Shown: positions 40,206-48,870 of the stretch, piece by piece
How positions within the stretch are numbered: the first letter of the stretch is position 1
How the letters are laid out: the number at the start of each line of letters is the position of its first letter
Source: Dyadobacter crusticola DSM 16708
GTDB lineage: Bacteria > Bacteroidota > Bacteroidia > Cytophagales > Spirosomataceae
Assembly: GCF_000701505.1 (NCBI RefSeq)
Contig: NZ_KL370786.1
Location: 202,468-266,467 of the forward strand
DNA: 64,000 nt
Direction of reading: 5' to 3'
Notes under the pieces: model-generated
The model's database searches: none
The model's input: the letters and a program-made list of their open reading frames with translations, nothing else
Told to the model about the DNA's origin: nothing
Translations under genes and position numbers: made by a program

Positions 40206-41489
40206 ATGCCTGAGAATAAACCCATCACCAAGAATGTAGACTGGATGGTAGTCCTGATTTACATTGCGTGCCTGCTGATCGGCTGGGTGAATATCTATGC
40301 GGCTGTCTATAATCCGGAAGTCAGGACCAGCATGTTCGATTTGTCAAACAATGCGGGAAAACAGCTGATGTGGATCGGTACTGCCGCTTTGCTGATCATC
40401 TGTATTTTGGTAATTGATTACAAATTTTACGAGACCTTCTCCTTCATTATCTACGCGGTTGTTATCGTTTTGTTGATACTGGTGCTCTTTGCAGGTTCTA
40501 ATATTAACGGCTCACGCTCCTGGATCAAGATCGGGGCATTTTCATTGCAGCCCGCCGAATTTTCCAAGCTTGCAGTCAGCCTAGCTATCTCGAAGTACCT
40601 CAGCGACCCGGCGATCAGTCTTACCCGGAAACTGAAAGATTACTACCCGATCATGGGGATAATCGCATTACCTGCATTCCTGATCCTGTTATCGAATGAA
40701 ACGGGCTCAATGCTGGTTTTTGCTTCATTCGCGATCGTGCTTTACCGCGAAGGAATGCCAGGCTTTATTCCGGCGATCGGGATGGTGATGGCGGCTCTGC
40801 TGATCATTACATTGCTTTTTGTGAAATGGTATATTGCCGCTGCAATTGTCGTCATAGCGGGTTTGGTGATCTGGCTGATGCCGGTGATGACCAGGCGCCG
40901 GGGCGGACTGTGGTTTACCATTGTAGTCGCATTGGTGATGATCGGGATCGTTTTTGGAGTGGATTTCTTTATGAACAATGTACTGCAAAAACACCAGCGG
41001 GGACGGATTATGGTACTGCTCGACCCCGACTCTGACCCGCGCGGTATCGGCTGGAATGTGATCCAGTCAAAAATCGCGATTGGTTCGGGTGGTTTTACAG
41101 GTAAAGGATTTTTGCAGGGAACCCAGACAAAGTTCGACTTTGTCCCTGAACAAAGCACCGACTTCATTTTCTGTACAGTAGGAGAGGAGCACGGTTTTGT
41201 AGGTACTGCCGTCGTAGTCTTTTTGTTCGTCTGCCTGATTTCCAGGCTCGTGGTATTGGCAGAGCGGCAACGCAGTCGTTTTGCGAGAGTGTACGGTTAC
41301 TGCGTCGCCGGTATCATATTCTTTCACTTCCTGATTAACGTGGGAATGACAATCGGGCTAATGCCTGTAATTGGAATACCCCTGCCATTTTTCAGCTACG
41401 GAGGTTCCTCACTATGGTCATTCTCGATCTTGTTGTTTATTTTCTTAAAGATCGACGCGCAGAGGCCGTTTACGTTGTCGAGGGGTTAG
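40206..41489 (+). CDS. rodA: Rod-shape SEDS glycosyltransferase RodA
   Basis: The 427 residues form about ten helices of the SEDS family with the conserved NGSRSWIKIGAFSLQPAEFSKLA, the LDPDSDPRGIGWNVIQSKIAIGSGG loop, TDFIFCTVGEEHGF and IGIPLPFFSYGGSSLWS. It polymerises lipid II glycan chains in complex with PBP2. Repeat DNA begins right after its stop. Confidence 0.95.
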   Translation: MPENKPITKNVDWMVVLIYIACLLIGWVNIYAAVYNPEVRTSMFDLSNNAGKQLMWIGTAALLIICILVIDYKFYETFSFIIYAVVIVLLILVLFAGSNINGSRSWIKIGAFSLQPAEFSKLAVSLAISKYLSDPAISLTRKLKDYYPIMGIIALPAFLILLSNETGSMLVFASFAIVLYREGMPGFIPAIGMVMAALLIITLLFVKWYIAAAIVVIAGLVIWLMPVMTRRRGGLWFTIVVALVMIGIVFGVDFFMNNVLQKHQRGRIMVLLDPDSDPRGIGWNVIQSKIAIGSGGFTGKGFLQGTQTKFDFVPEQSTDFIFCTVGEEHGFVGTAVVVFLFVCLISRLVVLAERQRSRFARVYGYCVAGIIFFHFLINVGMTIGLMPVIGIPLPFFSYGGSSLWSFSILLFIFLKIDAQRPFTLSRG

Positions 41490-41495
41490 GGGTTT

Positions 41496-41760
41496 AATTT
41501 TGAATGATTGAATTTGCAGTTAGTGAATGAGTGAGTTATTGAATGAGTGAATTTTGAGTTAGTGAATGAGTGAATAATGAATTATTGAGTGAGTGAATTA
41601 GTGAATTAGGGGGTTAACTATTCCCATCTTAACCACAAACACTAAAATTCGATAATCCCCATCATCATCAAGGATTGTAATTATTAAATATTAATCATTC
41701 AAAATTCATCCATTCAAAAATCACTCATTCACTCATTCAATCATTCAGTCATTCAAAATT
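41496..41760. repeat. Convergent TGAATGAG-type repeat region with inverted arms
   Basis: The left part (41496-41610) is built of TGAATGAG/TGAGTGAAT-like units. The right part (41692-41756) consists of the complementary CATTCACTCATTCA units, and both ends share AATTTTGAATGA(T/C)TGAA. The tracts start within 10 bases of the rodA stop and end within 5 bases of the converging DUF423 stop. No gene is present. Confidence 0.7.
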
Positions 41761-41763
41761 CCC

Positions 41764-42141
41764 CTACAACTTCCCCGCCGCCAGGATCAACAACACCCAT
41801 CCGGCGATTAATGCGAGGCCGCCGATTGGGGCTGTAGCGCCGAACTTGGTGATTCCTGTGAAACAGATCGCGTACAGAGAGCCTGAAAAAATGATTACGC
41901 CGATTGCGAATGCATTGCCTGACCAGCCGAGCAGCTTGATTGCATCGGTGCCTGCGCGCTGCATGAGCAGGCCGACCAGTACCATTGCAATGGCGTGATA
42001 AAACTGGTATTTGACGGCAGTTTCAAAAGTATCGGCCCGGCCGGAAGCTTCCAGCATTCCTTTTAAAGCATGAGCTCCGAAGGCGCCGAGCGCCACTGCC
42101 AAAGCCCCCAGGATACCACCTGCCTGTATCATGAATTTCAT
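41764..42141 (-). CDS. DUF423 (YgdD/TMEM256-like) membrane protein
   Basis: The start at 42141 (MKFMIQAGGILGALAVALGAFGAHALKG) matches the family; 17 upstream in-frame residues do not. The 125 residues form four helices with the conserved GAFGAHAL and YQFYHAIAMVLVG motifs. Function unknown, widely conserved. Confidence 0.88.
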   Translation of the reverse strand: MKFMIQAGGILGALAVALGAFGAHALKGMLEASGRADTFETAVKYQFYHAIAMVLVGLLMQRAGTDAIKLLGWSGNAFAIGVIIFSGSLYAICFTGITKFGATAPIGGLALIAGWVLLILAAGKL

Positions 42142-42279
42142 AGAAATGGGATATAATGAAAGGGGTAAAGTTAACCGGTGACGAAAGTGCAACCAACGGT
42201 TTATTTCAATTTTATTTATATTGCAGCTCAGGAAAACGCGGTTTTACCCAAATCCGTGGATCGCTTACAAGCTACTCAA

Positions 42280-43347
42280 ATGACGTTAGAACGCTTTATC
42301 CAGCTCTGGACACACCGCTATCACAAATACTTTCACATTTTTGAAGCCCGTCTGAAAGGCTACCAGGCAAGGGGGCATTTTCAGTCAGTTAAGAGGAAGT
42401 TAAAACCTGGCCAGCAGCTGATCGCGATCATCCGCACGGAACACTTCGGCGATATCATTGCTGCAGAGCCCATATCCCGCTATGTGCGCTCTCTGCATCC
42501 TGATGCATACATTGTTTGGTTTGTAAAACCCGTATTTCAGGAGCTTGTTGCTGTGAACCCGCAGATCGATGAGGTTTTTCCTGAATTTTGCGTAACCCAG
42601 CGGCAGACTTTGCTGGCGGGCAATGTGTTTGACCAGGTGATTGAGCTGCAATTCAGCAATAATAACCATTGTCCCAAATGTCAGGTTTTCGTCGACAATC
42701 CGGTTGCAGTGCGAAGGGATATTACAATCTTCAACTATTTTGACTACGGTAACCTGCTGGAAGTTTTTGCGCAAACAGGTGACTTAATTCCGCCAGGAGC
42801 GACTTTTCCGGCTGATGATCAGCCGCGTCTCTATTTGCAGGACAAGCACAGAAGCAAGGTCGATAGTTTGGGTCTGGCCAGCCGGTATATTGTTTTGCAT
42901 TGCCAATCTAACTACAAACCCAAAGACTGGCCGTCGGAGCGTTGGGATATGCTTGTCAACTGGCTGGCAGAAAACTACGACTATCAGATCGTCGAGGTTG
43001 GAATGGCGAGCAGCTTGACAGTCAAAACAAAGGCATACCGCAGCCTTTGCGGTCAATTGTCTATTCTGGAAACGGCAGAGGTAATCCGGCGGGCGGAATT
43101 TTTCATTGGGCTCGACAGCGGACCTTCCCATCTGGCCAATGCATCAGGTACATTCGGGATGATCCTGATGGGCGCTTTGAACAACTTTTTGAACTATAAT
43201 CCTTATTCAGGTAAGTACGGCAGCGGCGAAAACGTGGTACTCGTGCGGCAGCCGGAGCTTCCCTGCTGCGATCTTACCTTTGAGTTCGTAAAAGGTAAAG
43301 TGCAGGAAGTGCTCAACAAAACATCAGCCGAAAGCAGGTTAGCGTGA
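42280..43347 (+). CDS. Glycosyltransferase family 9 (heptosyltransferase-like)
   Basis: The ATG at 42280 is preferred; the in-frame GTG at 42178 would add 34 residues of non-family character overlapping the promoter region. The 355 residues contain GQQLIAIIRTEHFGDIIAAEPISRYVR, IVLHCQSNYKPKDWPSERWDMLVNWL and FFIGLDSGPSHLANASGTF, the ADP-heptose/LPS heptosyltransferase pattern. A role in lipopolysaccharide core or similar glycan synthesis is likely. Its end overlaps yggS, on the other strand, by 9 bases. Confidence 0.82.
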   Translation: MTLERFIQLWTHRYHKYFHIFEARLKGYQARGHFQSVKRKLKPGQQLIAIIRTEHFGDIIAAEPISRYVRSLHPDAYIVWFVKPVFQELVAVNPQIDEVFPEFCVTQRQTLLAGNVFDQVIELQFSNNNHCPKCQVFVDNPVAVRRDITIFNYFDYGNLLEVFAQTGDLIPPGATFPADDQPRLYLQDKHRSKVDSLGLASRYIVLHCQSNYKPKDWPSERWDMLVNWLAENYDYQIVEVGMASSLTVKTKAYRSLCGQLSILETAEVIRRAEFFIGLDSGPSHLANASGTFGMILMGALNNFLNYNPYSGKYGSGENVVLVRQPELPCCDLTFEFVKGKVQEVLNKTSAESRLA

Positions 43348-44013
43348 GCCGAAAATGGCACTGCCCACACGCACCAGCGTGCTTCCCTCTTCCACTGCGA
43401 TCAGGTAGTCGCCGCTCATTCCCATGGAAAGCTCGCGCATTTGAATCTGTTCATTGTTAAATTTTTTAAATGATTCAAACAGATTTTTAAGGCCCCGGAA
43501 TTCCGTTCTTATTACTTCTTCGTTGTCAGTATTTGACGCCATTCCCATTAATCCTGCAATGCGGATGTTTTGCAGAGAAGTCAGTTCAGGTGCGGTCAGG
43601 ATTTCCTCAGCTTCTTCGGGCGACAATCCAAACTTTGTTTCCTCGCTGGCTATGAAGATTTGGAGCAGACAATCAATAACGCGGTTGTTTTTGGCTGCTT
43701 CTTTATTTACTTCCTTCAATAATTTAAAACTATCTATCGAATGGATCAGCGAAACAAATGGGGCCATGTATTTTACCTTGTTACTCTGTAAATGCCCGAT
43801 CATGTGCCATTCAATATCTTTTGGAAGCGCCTCATATTTGCCTGCCATCTCCTGCACCTTGTTCTCGCCAAACCTTTTACTGCCAGCCTCGTAAGCTTCC
43901 AGCAGGAGTGCTTCAGGCTTGGTTTTTGTGACTGCGATCAGCTTGGCTGCGGAACCGTTTTCCTGTTTTAATCCTTTTTCAATACGGGCAATGTTATCAG
44001 CAATTGAAGGCAT
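43339..44013 (-). CDS. yggS: YggS-family PLP homeostasis protein
   Basis: The 224 residues form an alanine-racemase-like barrel without the second domain. The PLP Lys is in LIAVTKTKP (K30), followed by FGENKVQEM, WHMIGHLQSNKVKYM, LSMGMSGDYLIAVEEGSTLVRVGSAIFG. It binds and buffers pyridoxal phosphate and has no catalytic activity known. Confidence 0.93.
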   Translation of the reverse strand: MPSIADNIARIEKGLKQENGSAAKLIAVTKTKPEALLLEAYEAGSKRFGENKVQEMAGKYEALPKDIEWHMIGHLQSNKVKYMAPFVSLIHSIDSFKLLKEVNKEAAKNNRVIDCLLQIFIASEETKFGLSPEEAEEILTAPELTSLQNIRIAGLMGMASNTDNEEVIRTEFRGLKNLFESFKKFNNEQIQMRELSMGMSGDYLIAVEEGSTLVRVGSAIFGSR

Positions 44014-44154
44014 GGGCAGAAGCTAAATTTTTGAATATTAATGTATTAAAGGTACAGATTGAAAGTTTGCAGCCAGAAATAAGATGTGGACATATTTCAA
44101 AATTGAAAAAAACATATTTCTTTTACCAACTAAATTCAAAATTAAACCTTCTGT

Positions 44155-45096
44155 ATGGACTATAACCAGGAACAAAAGCAAGACAGAAAGACACTTTTAT
44201 GGGCCGCTCTGGCCGTATTGCTGATCCTCAATTTAGTGCTCGTTTATTTCATTTACCACGAAAAACAGGAAAACCAGGCGAAGGATGAAATAATCACTGC
44301 CAAAACGGAAGAGGTATTATCGATTAAAACAAAGCTGGATTCCATTTCCGCGGAGCTGGATGTGAAAATTGCAGAGATCCAGAAGCTTGGCGGCAGTGTT
44401 GACTCGCTGGTTGCTTTGAAGGCGCAGCTTGAAAAAGACAAGCAGGAGCTTAGAAATGCAAGTACTTACTCCGCTTCAAACTATAACAAGAAGATCAGGG
44501 GTTACGAGTCGGTTCTGCTTGAAAAAGAGGGTGAAATCGCCCGGCTGCGGCAGGAATTGGGCATTGCCAATAACAAGAATGAGCAGCTCAGCCAACAGCT
44601 CACCGGCTTGGAAAGTGAAAAACAGCAGCTTGCTGACTCGGTTATCAACTATTCTACGCAGAACAGGGAGTTGAGCGAGAAAGTAAACCTGGCGTCGGCA
44701 TTGAAAGCTGAGGCACTTACGGTGAATGCAGTTTCGGCAAAAGGAAAAGAACGGGAAGGTGGAAAATATAAGGCAAAACGCATTGACAAGCTGCGCATTA
44801 ACTTCAAGCTGGCCGAAAATCCGATTGCAAAACAGAATGAAAAGGAGATTTATCTCCGCATTCTCGATCCTGATGGGGCTGTACTTTCCGATATGGCGAC
44901 AGGCTCCGGTTCATTTATGCATAATGGGAAAGAGTTGATATATAGTTCTTCCCAGGTAGTATCCTTTAATAACACCAACCAGTCGGTCGATATCTTCTAC
45001 GGGCGAGGCGGAATTCCATTGAAAGATGGGAAATACGCGATCGAGCTTTACAGCGAAGGCTTCAAAATAGGTCAGGGCGATTTCACTGTGAAGTAA
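44155..45096 (+). CDS. Membrane-anchored coiled-coil protein of unknown function
   Basis: The 313 residues consist of one N-terminal helix (LLWAALAVLLILNLVLVYFIY), a periplasmic coiled coil (about 40-195, heptads rich in Glu, Lys, Leu) and a C-terminal beta domain (RIDKLRINFKLAENPIAKQNEKEIYLRILDPDGAVLSDM ... YAIELYSEGFKIGQGDFTVK). This resembles a conserved Bacteroidetes hypothetical family. It might organise the envelope; no enzyme motif is present. Confidence 0.7.
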   Translation: MDYNQEQKQDRKTLLWAALAVLLILNLVLVYFIYHEKQENQAKDEIITAKTEEVLSIKTKLDSISAELDVKIAEIQKLGGSVDSLVALKAQLEKDKQELRNASTYSASNYNKKIRGYESVLLEKEGEIARLRQELGIANNKNEQLSQQLTGLESEKQQLADSVINYSTQNRELSEKVNLASALKAEALTVNAVSAKGKEREGGKYKAKRIDKLRINFKLAENPIAKQNEKEIYLRILDPDGAVLSDMATGSGSFMHNGKELIYSSSQVVSFNNTNQSVDIFYGRGGIPLKDGKYAIELYSEGFKIGQGDFTVK

Positions 45097-45133
45097 GATC
45101 CGGTCTGTAACTTACAGTTGATCACTTGCAAGG

Positions 45134-45165
45134 TTTGGAATTTCAGTTTACAAACCCTATTTTTG
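45134..45165 (+). promoter_or_regulatory. Promoter of the rpsF-rpsR-rplI operon
   Basis: TTTG (45134-45137), 20-nt spacer and TATTTTTG (45158-45165) match the Bacteroidetes housekeeping consensus exactly. Confidence 0.8.
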
Positions 45166-45166
45166 C

Positions 45167-45203
45167 ACCCTCATTTTGGCTTCAAACCAAAGTGAGGGTT
45201 TTT
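45167..45203 (+). promoter_or_regulatory. Leader hairpin or attenuator of the S6-S18-L9 operon
   Basis: ACCCTCATTTTGG (45167-45179) pairs with CCAAAGTGAGGGT (45187-45199), one mismatch, followed by T residues. It lies at or just after the predicted transcription start of rpsF, so it heads the mRNA. It could be the autogenous S6:S18 control site or an attenuator; it could also terminate the upstream coiled-coil gene. Confidence 0.6.
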
Positions 45204-45231
45204 ACTTTTATAAATACTAACAAATTACCGT

Positions 45232-45612
45232 ATGTCTAAACAGTATGAAACGGTGTTCATTCTAACTCCCATTTTGTCTGAGGCCCAGGCAAAGGACGCC
45301 GTTGAAAAATTCACTACAATCCTTACCTCTAACGGAGCGTCGATTGTACATGAAGAGAACTGGGGATTGCGCAAGCTGGCCTACCCCATCCAAAAGAAAA
45401 ACTCAGGTTTCTATCACGTAGTGGAGTACACTGCAAATGAAGGAAACGTGGTGGATGTTTTGGAAACAGAATTCCGTCGTGACGAGCGTATCCTGCGCTT
45501 TATGACTATCGTCCTTGATAAGCACTCAATTGCTTACAACGAGAAAAAACGCAAAGGACTGGTAGGTAAAAAGAGAGAAGAATCTACTGAATCTAAAACC
45601 GAAAACGCATAA
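45232..45612 (+). CDS. rpsF: 30S ribosomal protein S6
   Basis: 126 residues with the S6 pattern [47 protein letters not shown] and [15 protein letters not shown], plus a charged tail. First gene of the standard rpsF-rpsR-rplI operon; S18 follows after 3 bases. Confidence 0.98.
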   Translation: MSKQYETVFILTPILSEAQAKDAVEKFTTILTSNGASIVHEENWGLRKLAYPIQKKNSGFYHVVEYTANEGNVVDVLETEFRRDERILRFMTIVLDKHSIAYNEKKRKGLVGKKREESTESKTENA

Positions 45613-45615
45613 GCT

Positions 45616-45867
45616 ATGTCACTAGTTAACGAACCGGTTGAAAAGAACATTAACCGTAAGAAATATTGCCGCTTCAAAAAAGCTGGTATCAAATATATCG
45701 ACTACAAGAATCCTGACTTTTTGTTGAAACTTGTAAACGAACAAGGTAAAATTTTGCCACGTCGTTTGACAGGAACAAGCCTGAAATATCAGCGCAAAGT
45801 ATCCCAGGCTATTAAAAGAGCACGCCACTTGGCCCTTCTGCCATTTGTTGCTGACCAATTGAAATAA
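45616..45867 (+). CDS. rpsR: 30S ribosomal protein S18
   Basis: 83 residues with [63 protein letters not shown]. Forms a heterodimer with S6 on the 30S platform. Only one Cys is present, so this is not the zinc-binding four-Cys form. Confidence 0.98.
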   Translation: MSLVNEPVEKNINRKKYCRFKKAGIKYIDYKNPDFLLKLVNEQGKILPRRLTGTSLKYQRKVSQAIKRARHLALLPFVADQLK

Positions 45868-45888
45868 TACAGTAAAGAGCTACAAACA

Positions 45889-46335
45889 ATGGAAATCATA
45901 CTTTTAACTGATATAGCAGGAGTAGGTTATAAGAACGATATCGTGACTGTGAAAGCAGGTTACGGTCGTAATTACCTTATTCCTCAGGGATTTGCGCTGC
46001 TGGCTAATACGTCTAACCGCAAAATCGTTACGGAAAACGTACGTCAGGCTGCTCACAAGGCAGAGAAATTGAAAAAAGATGCAGAAGATATCGCATCGGC
46101 AATTGGCGATATGACAATTGACATTAAAACTGTAGTAGGGGAAAGCGGACGTATTTTCGGCCGTGTTACCAATACGCAGGTTGCAGATATCCTGAAAGCA
46201 AAAGGATTTGATATCGACCGTAAGAAAATCACTGTTGACGATGTAAAGTCAATCGGTACATATTCTGCAACTATCGATCTTCATAAAGAAGTAAAACACA
46301 AAGTCGCGTTGAATGTAATTGCAGCGGAAGACTAG
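45889..46335 (+). CDS. rplI: 50S ribosomal protein L9
   Basis: 148 residues: N domain MEIILLTDIAGVGYKNDIVTVKAGYGRNYLIPQGFA, long connecting helix, and C domain KTVVGESGRIFGRVTNTQVADIL. Binds 23S rRNA near the L1 stalk. A very strong terminator follows. Confidence 0.98.
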   Translation: MEIILLTDIAGVGYKNDIVTVKAGYGRNYLIPQGFALLANTSNRKIVTENVRQAAHKAEKLKKDAEDIASAIGDMTIDIKTVVGESGRIFGRVTNTQVADILKAKGFDIDRKKITVDDVKSIGTYSATIDLHKEVKHKVALNVIAAED

Positions 46336-46350
46336 GTTGAGCTTTAAGGT

Positions 46351-46393
46351 AAAATACAAAAAGGCAGCTTTGAGGGCTGCCTTTTTGTATTTT
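46351..46393. terminator. Perfect 18-bp terminator hairpin after rplI
   Basis: The left arm 46351-46368 and the right arm 46376-46393 pair without mismatch around a 7-nt loop. GC-rich core GGCAGC/GCTGCC, with A- and T-runs on the flanks, so it can act in both directions. Confidence 0.92.
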
Positions 46394-46517
46394 ATTACTT
46401 CGGCCGTCAGCTGTCGGCAATCGGCACTTTTTTCTTCGACTGAGACATCATTATTAGCTATCAGCTAAAAGACCTTTTTTAGCGGTAAGCCAGAAAGCCG
46501 AAAGCCGATTGCCGAAA

Positions 46518-46568
46518 GCCGATGTTCCTAAACCGCCGATGTTCCTAAACTGCCGAAGTTCCTAAACT
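46518..46568. repeat. Three tandem 17-bp repeats running into the LysM gene
   Basis: GCCGATGTTCCTAAACC (46518-46534), GCCGATGTTCCTAAACT (46535-46551) and GCCGAAGTTCCTAAACT (46552-46568), preceded by related GCCGAAAGCCGATT units. The last copy includes the stop codon of the minus-strand LysM gene. Confidence 0.8.
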
Positions 46569-47020
46569 GCCGGAATCCTCAACACTTGTCCGGGATATAT
46601 CTTATCTGGGTGAGTCAGCATTGGTTTGTTGGCTTCGAATATGATGGGGTATTTCATCATGTCGCCGTAAGCTTTCTGTGCGATTTTTGAGAGCGTATCG
46701 CCTTTTTCAACAGTGTGGTAAGAAGCCTCAGGAGCCGGTGTTGCTACTTTCAGGCGGTTATCTACTACCTGAACTCCCTCCACATTGCCCACTGCCAACG
46801 CGATTTTCTCGGCATCTTCCTGGTTTGCTACTTCCCCTTCCAAAGTCACAGTGTCACCGGAGGTTTTTACAGTCAGACTTTTATAAGAAAGTCCAAGCGA
46901 TTTAACGTGACCGAGTAATGCACTTGCGCGCAGCGGTTCAACTTCCGTGGCGGGAGCAGCAGCATCTTCCTTTTTAAATACCTTTTCTCCTGATCCTTTG
47001 AGAAATGAAAATAGGCCCAT
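46562..47020 (-). CDS. BON-LysM domain protein, Kbp/YgaU-like
   Basis: 152 residues: short N-terminal region, BON domain (LSYKSLTVKTSGDTVTLEGEVANQEDAEKIALAVGNVEGVQVVDNRL) and C-terminal LysM (YHTVEKGDTLSKIAQKAYGDMMKYPIIFEANKPMLTHPDKIYPGQVLRIP). The Escherichia coli homologue Kbp is a potassium-binding protein; a peptidoglycan-related role is also possible. No signal peptide. Its stop lies in a 17-bp tandem repeat. Confidence 0.88.
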   Translation of the reverse strand: MGLFSFLKGSGEKVFKKEDAAAPATEVEPLRASALLGHVKSLGLSYKSLTVKTSGDTVTLEGEVANQEDAEKIALAVGNVEGVQVVDNRLKVATPAPEASYHTVEKGDTLSKIAQKAYGDMMKYPIIFEANKPMLTHPDKIYPGQVLRIPAV

Positions 47021-47134
47021 GTTTTTGAGTTTATAAGTGAGTAACGATTAATGCAGAGAGATGTCTCTAACCTTATTCTAATTTCACGAGCAATTATTAT
47101 ACCAACTGCATTGCCAGATCAAATGGCGGCTGCA

Positions 47135-47164
47135 TTTGTTTTAAGCCTCAACTTCGTACTTTTG
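47135..47164 (+). promoter_or_regulatory. Promoter of the glycerol-3-phosphate dehydrogenase gene
   Basis: TTTG (47135-47138), 18-nt spacer, then TACTTTTG (47157-47164), a perfect TAnnTTTG box, 40 bases before the ATG. Confidence 0.65.
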
Positions 47165-47204
47165 CAATCACCACTACCAGCACCGACCCTGTTACCCCTG
47201 CTCA

Positions 47205-48842
47205 ATGAACCGTCCTGATTCGCTTGAAAGATTTAAGAATGAAGAGTTTGATATTTGCATCATCGGAGCAGGGGCAAGTGGCGCAGGTTGTGCGCTTGAT
47301 GCAGTATTACGGGGCTATAAGGTTGCATTGATAGACAAAAAGGATTTCGCTTCCGAAACTTCATCCCGCTCCACCAAATTGATCCACGGTGGTGTGCGTT
47401 ACCTGGAACAAGCATTCAAAAAACTGGACTTTGCACAGCTCAAACAAGTTCGTCACGGACTGGAAGAGCGACATATTGTGCTGAAAAACGCCCCGCACCT
47501 GGCACGTCCGCTCGCATTGATGACGCCCGTAAGTTCCTGGTTTGAAGGTTTGTATTTTAAAATCGGCTTGCAGCTTTATGATGCATTCGCAACCAATGAT
47601 ACACTTCCGAAAAGCAAGTGGCTAAGTAAAAAAGAGGTTTTGGCAAAAATCCCCACACTCGACCCCAGGAAGCTGCACAGCGGCGTGCTCTATTATGATG
47701 GCCAGCTGGACGATGCGCGTTACTGCCTCGCCATTGTGCAGTCTGCTTCCGAGAAGGGTGCAGCTGTGGCTAATTATATGGAAGTAGACGGATTTGTAAA
47801 AAGCGGCACAGGTAAGATCAATACTGTGAATGCAGTTGATACCAGGTCGGGGAATAAGTATGCCATCAAAGCAAAACTGGTTATTAATTGCACGGGCCCG
47901 TTTGCGGATCATATCAGGTTGCTGGCTAATCCTGCACTGCCGGAGAGGCTCCGACCGAGTAAGGGAGTGCACATAGTACTGCCTGCCAAAACCCTGAACA
48001 GTGAGTATGCAATGCTGATTCCGAAAACCTCCGACGGGCGCGTTGTTTTTGCAATCCCGTTTGAAGGCGCTACGATGATCGGCACCACCGACACAGAGTA
48101 CAGCAGGGTGTCGGAAGAGCCGATACTGAACGAAAATGAAAAACAATACCTGGCCGACACATTAAACCCTTATCTCGCCCGGCCGATACAGCTGGATGAG
48201 CTGCGGGCAGGATTTGGCGGTTTACGACCGCTGCTCTCAGCTGATCCGGAGAAATCCACCAAGAGTCTCGTTCGTGATCATGAAATTGAACTGGATGAGA
48301 AAACAGGCTTGCTGAGTCTGCTGGGTGGTAAATGGACCACTTACCGGTTAATGGCGAAAGACACTATCGACGAGGCAGATGCTATTTTCTCGCAAAAAAA
48401 ACCTTGTACAACGGATACACATGTTCTGGCAGGCGGAGCGGGTTTTGATACGAATTCCTGGAAGAAGTTAGCAGCAGATTATGCCCTATCTGAGGAAGTA
48501 TCCAGGCACCTTGTTTCTAAATACGGGAGCCGTGCAGATCAGGTAGCGTCGATTGCACGGGACAATGCGGCGCTTTTTGGTAAACTTAGCCCGGAATACC
48601 CTTACCTGAAGGCAGAGGTTGTTTATGCAGTGAGGAATGAAATGGCGATAACGCCCCGCGACTTCCTCGCAAGGCGCATCAGACTGGAAATTACCGATTG
48701 GAAAGAAACATTAAACGTGCTGCCGGTTGTCGCCGGCCTGATGGCACGGGAATTGGGGTGGACAGAGGAGCAAGAGAAAAAAGAGCTGGCAGAATATGCC
48801 GCCTTGATACAAAAATTTATCGCCGGTGCACAGCTAGCTTAG
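47205..48842 (+). CDS. glpD: Aerobic glycerol-3-phosphate dehydrogenase
   Basis: The 545-residue FAD enzyme has CIIGAGASGAGCALDAVLRGYKVALIDKKDFASETSSRSTKLIHGGVRYLEQ, DGQLDDARYCLAIVQSA, GTTDTEYS and LLGGKWTTYRLMAKD. It oxidises sn-glycerol-3-phosphate to dihydroxyacetone phosphate and feeds electrons to the quinone pool. It lies 28 bases before the ketosynthase-like gene, so that gene may be transcribed from the same promoter. Confidence 0.95.
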   Translation: MNRPDSLERFKNEEFDICIIGAGASGAGCALDAVLRGYKVALIDKKDFASETSSRSTKLIHGGVRYLEQAFKKLDFAQLKQVRHGLEERHIVLKNAPHLARPLALMTPVSSWFEGLYFKIGLQLYDAFATNDTLPKSKWLSKKEVLAKIPTLDPRKLHSGVLYYDGQLDDARYCLAIVQSASEKGAAVANYMEVDGFVKSGTGKINTVNAVDTRSGNKYAIKAKLVINCTGPFADHIRLLANPALPERLRPSKGVHIVLPAKTLNSEYAMLIPKTSDGRVVFAIPFEGATMIGTTDTEYSRVSEEPILNENEKQYLADTLNPYLARPIQLDELRAGFGGLRPLLSADPEKSTKSLVRDHEIELDEKTGLLSLLGGKWTTYRLMAKDTIDEADAIFSQKKPCTTDTHVLAGGAGFDTNSWKKLAADYALSEEVSRHLVSKYGSRADQVASIARDNAALFGKLSPEYPYLKAEVVYAVRNEMAITPRDFLARRIRLEITDWKETLNVLPVVAGLMARELGWTEEQEKKELAEYAALIQKFIAGAQLA

Positions 48843-48870
48843 TGCAGTCAGCAACATCGTTATTTTTAGA

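Noticed and set aside
41496-41760. Possible CRISPR array or small-RNA gene
   Set aside because: The repeats are degenerate, lack unique spacers, and the region shows no promoter consensus.
42178-42279. GTG start for the family 9 glycosyltransferase
   Set aside because: The added 34 residues do not look like the family, and the DNA there is AT-rich and promoter-like.
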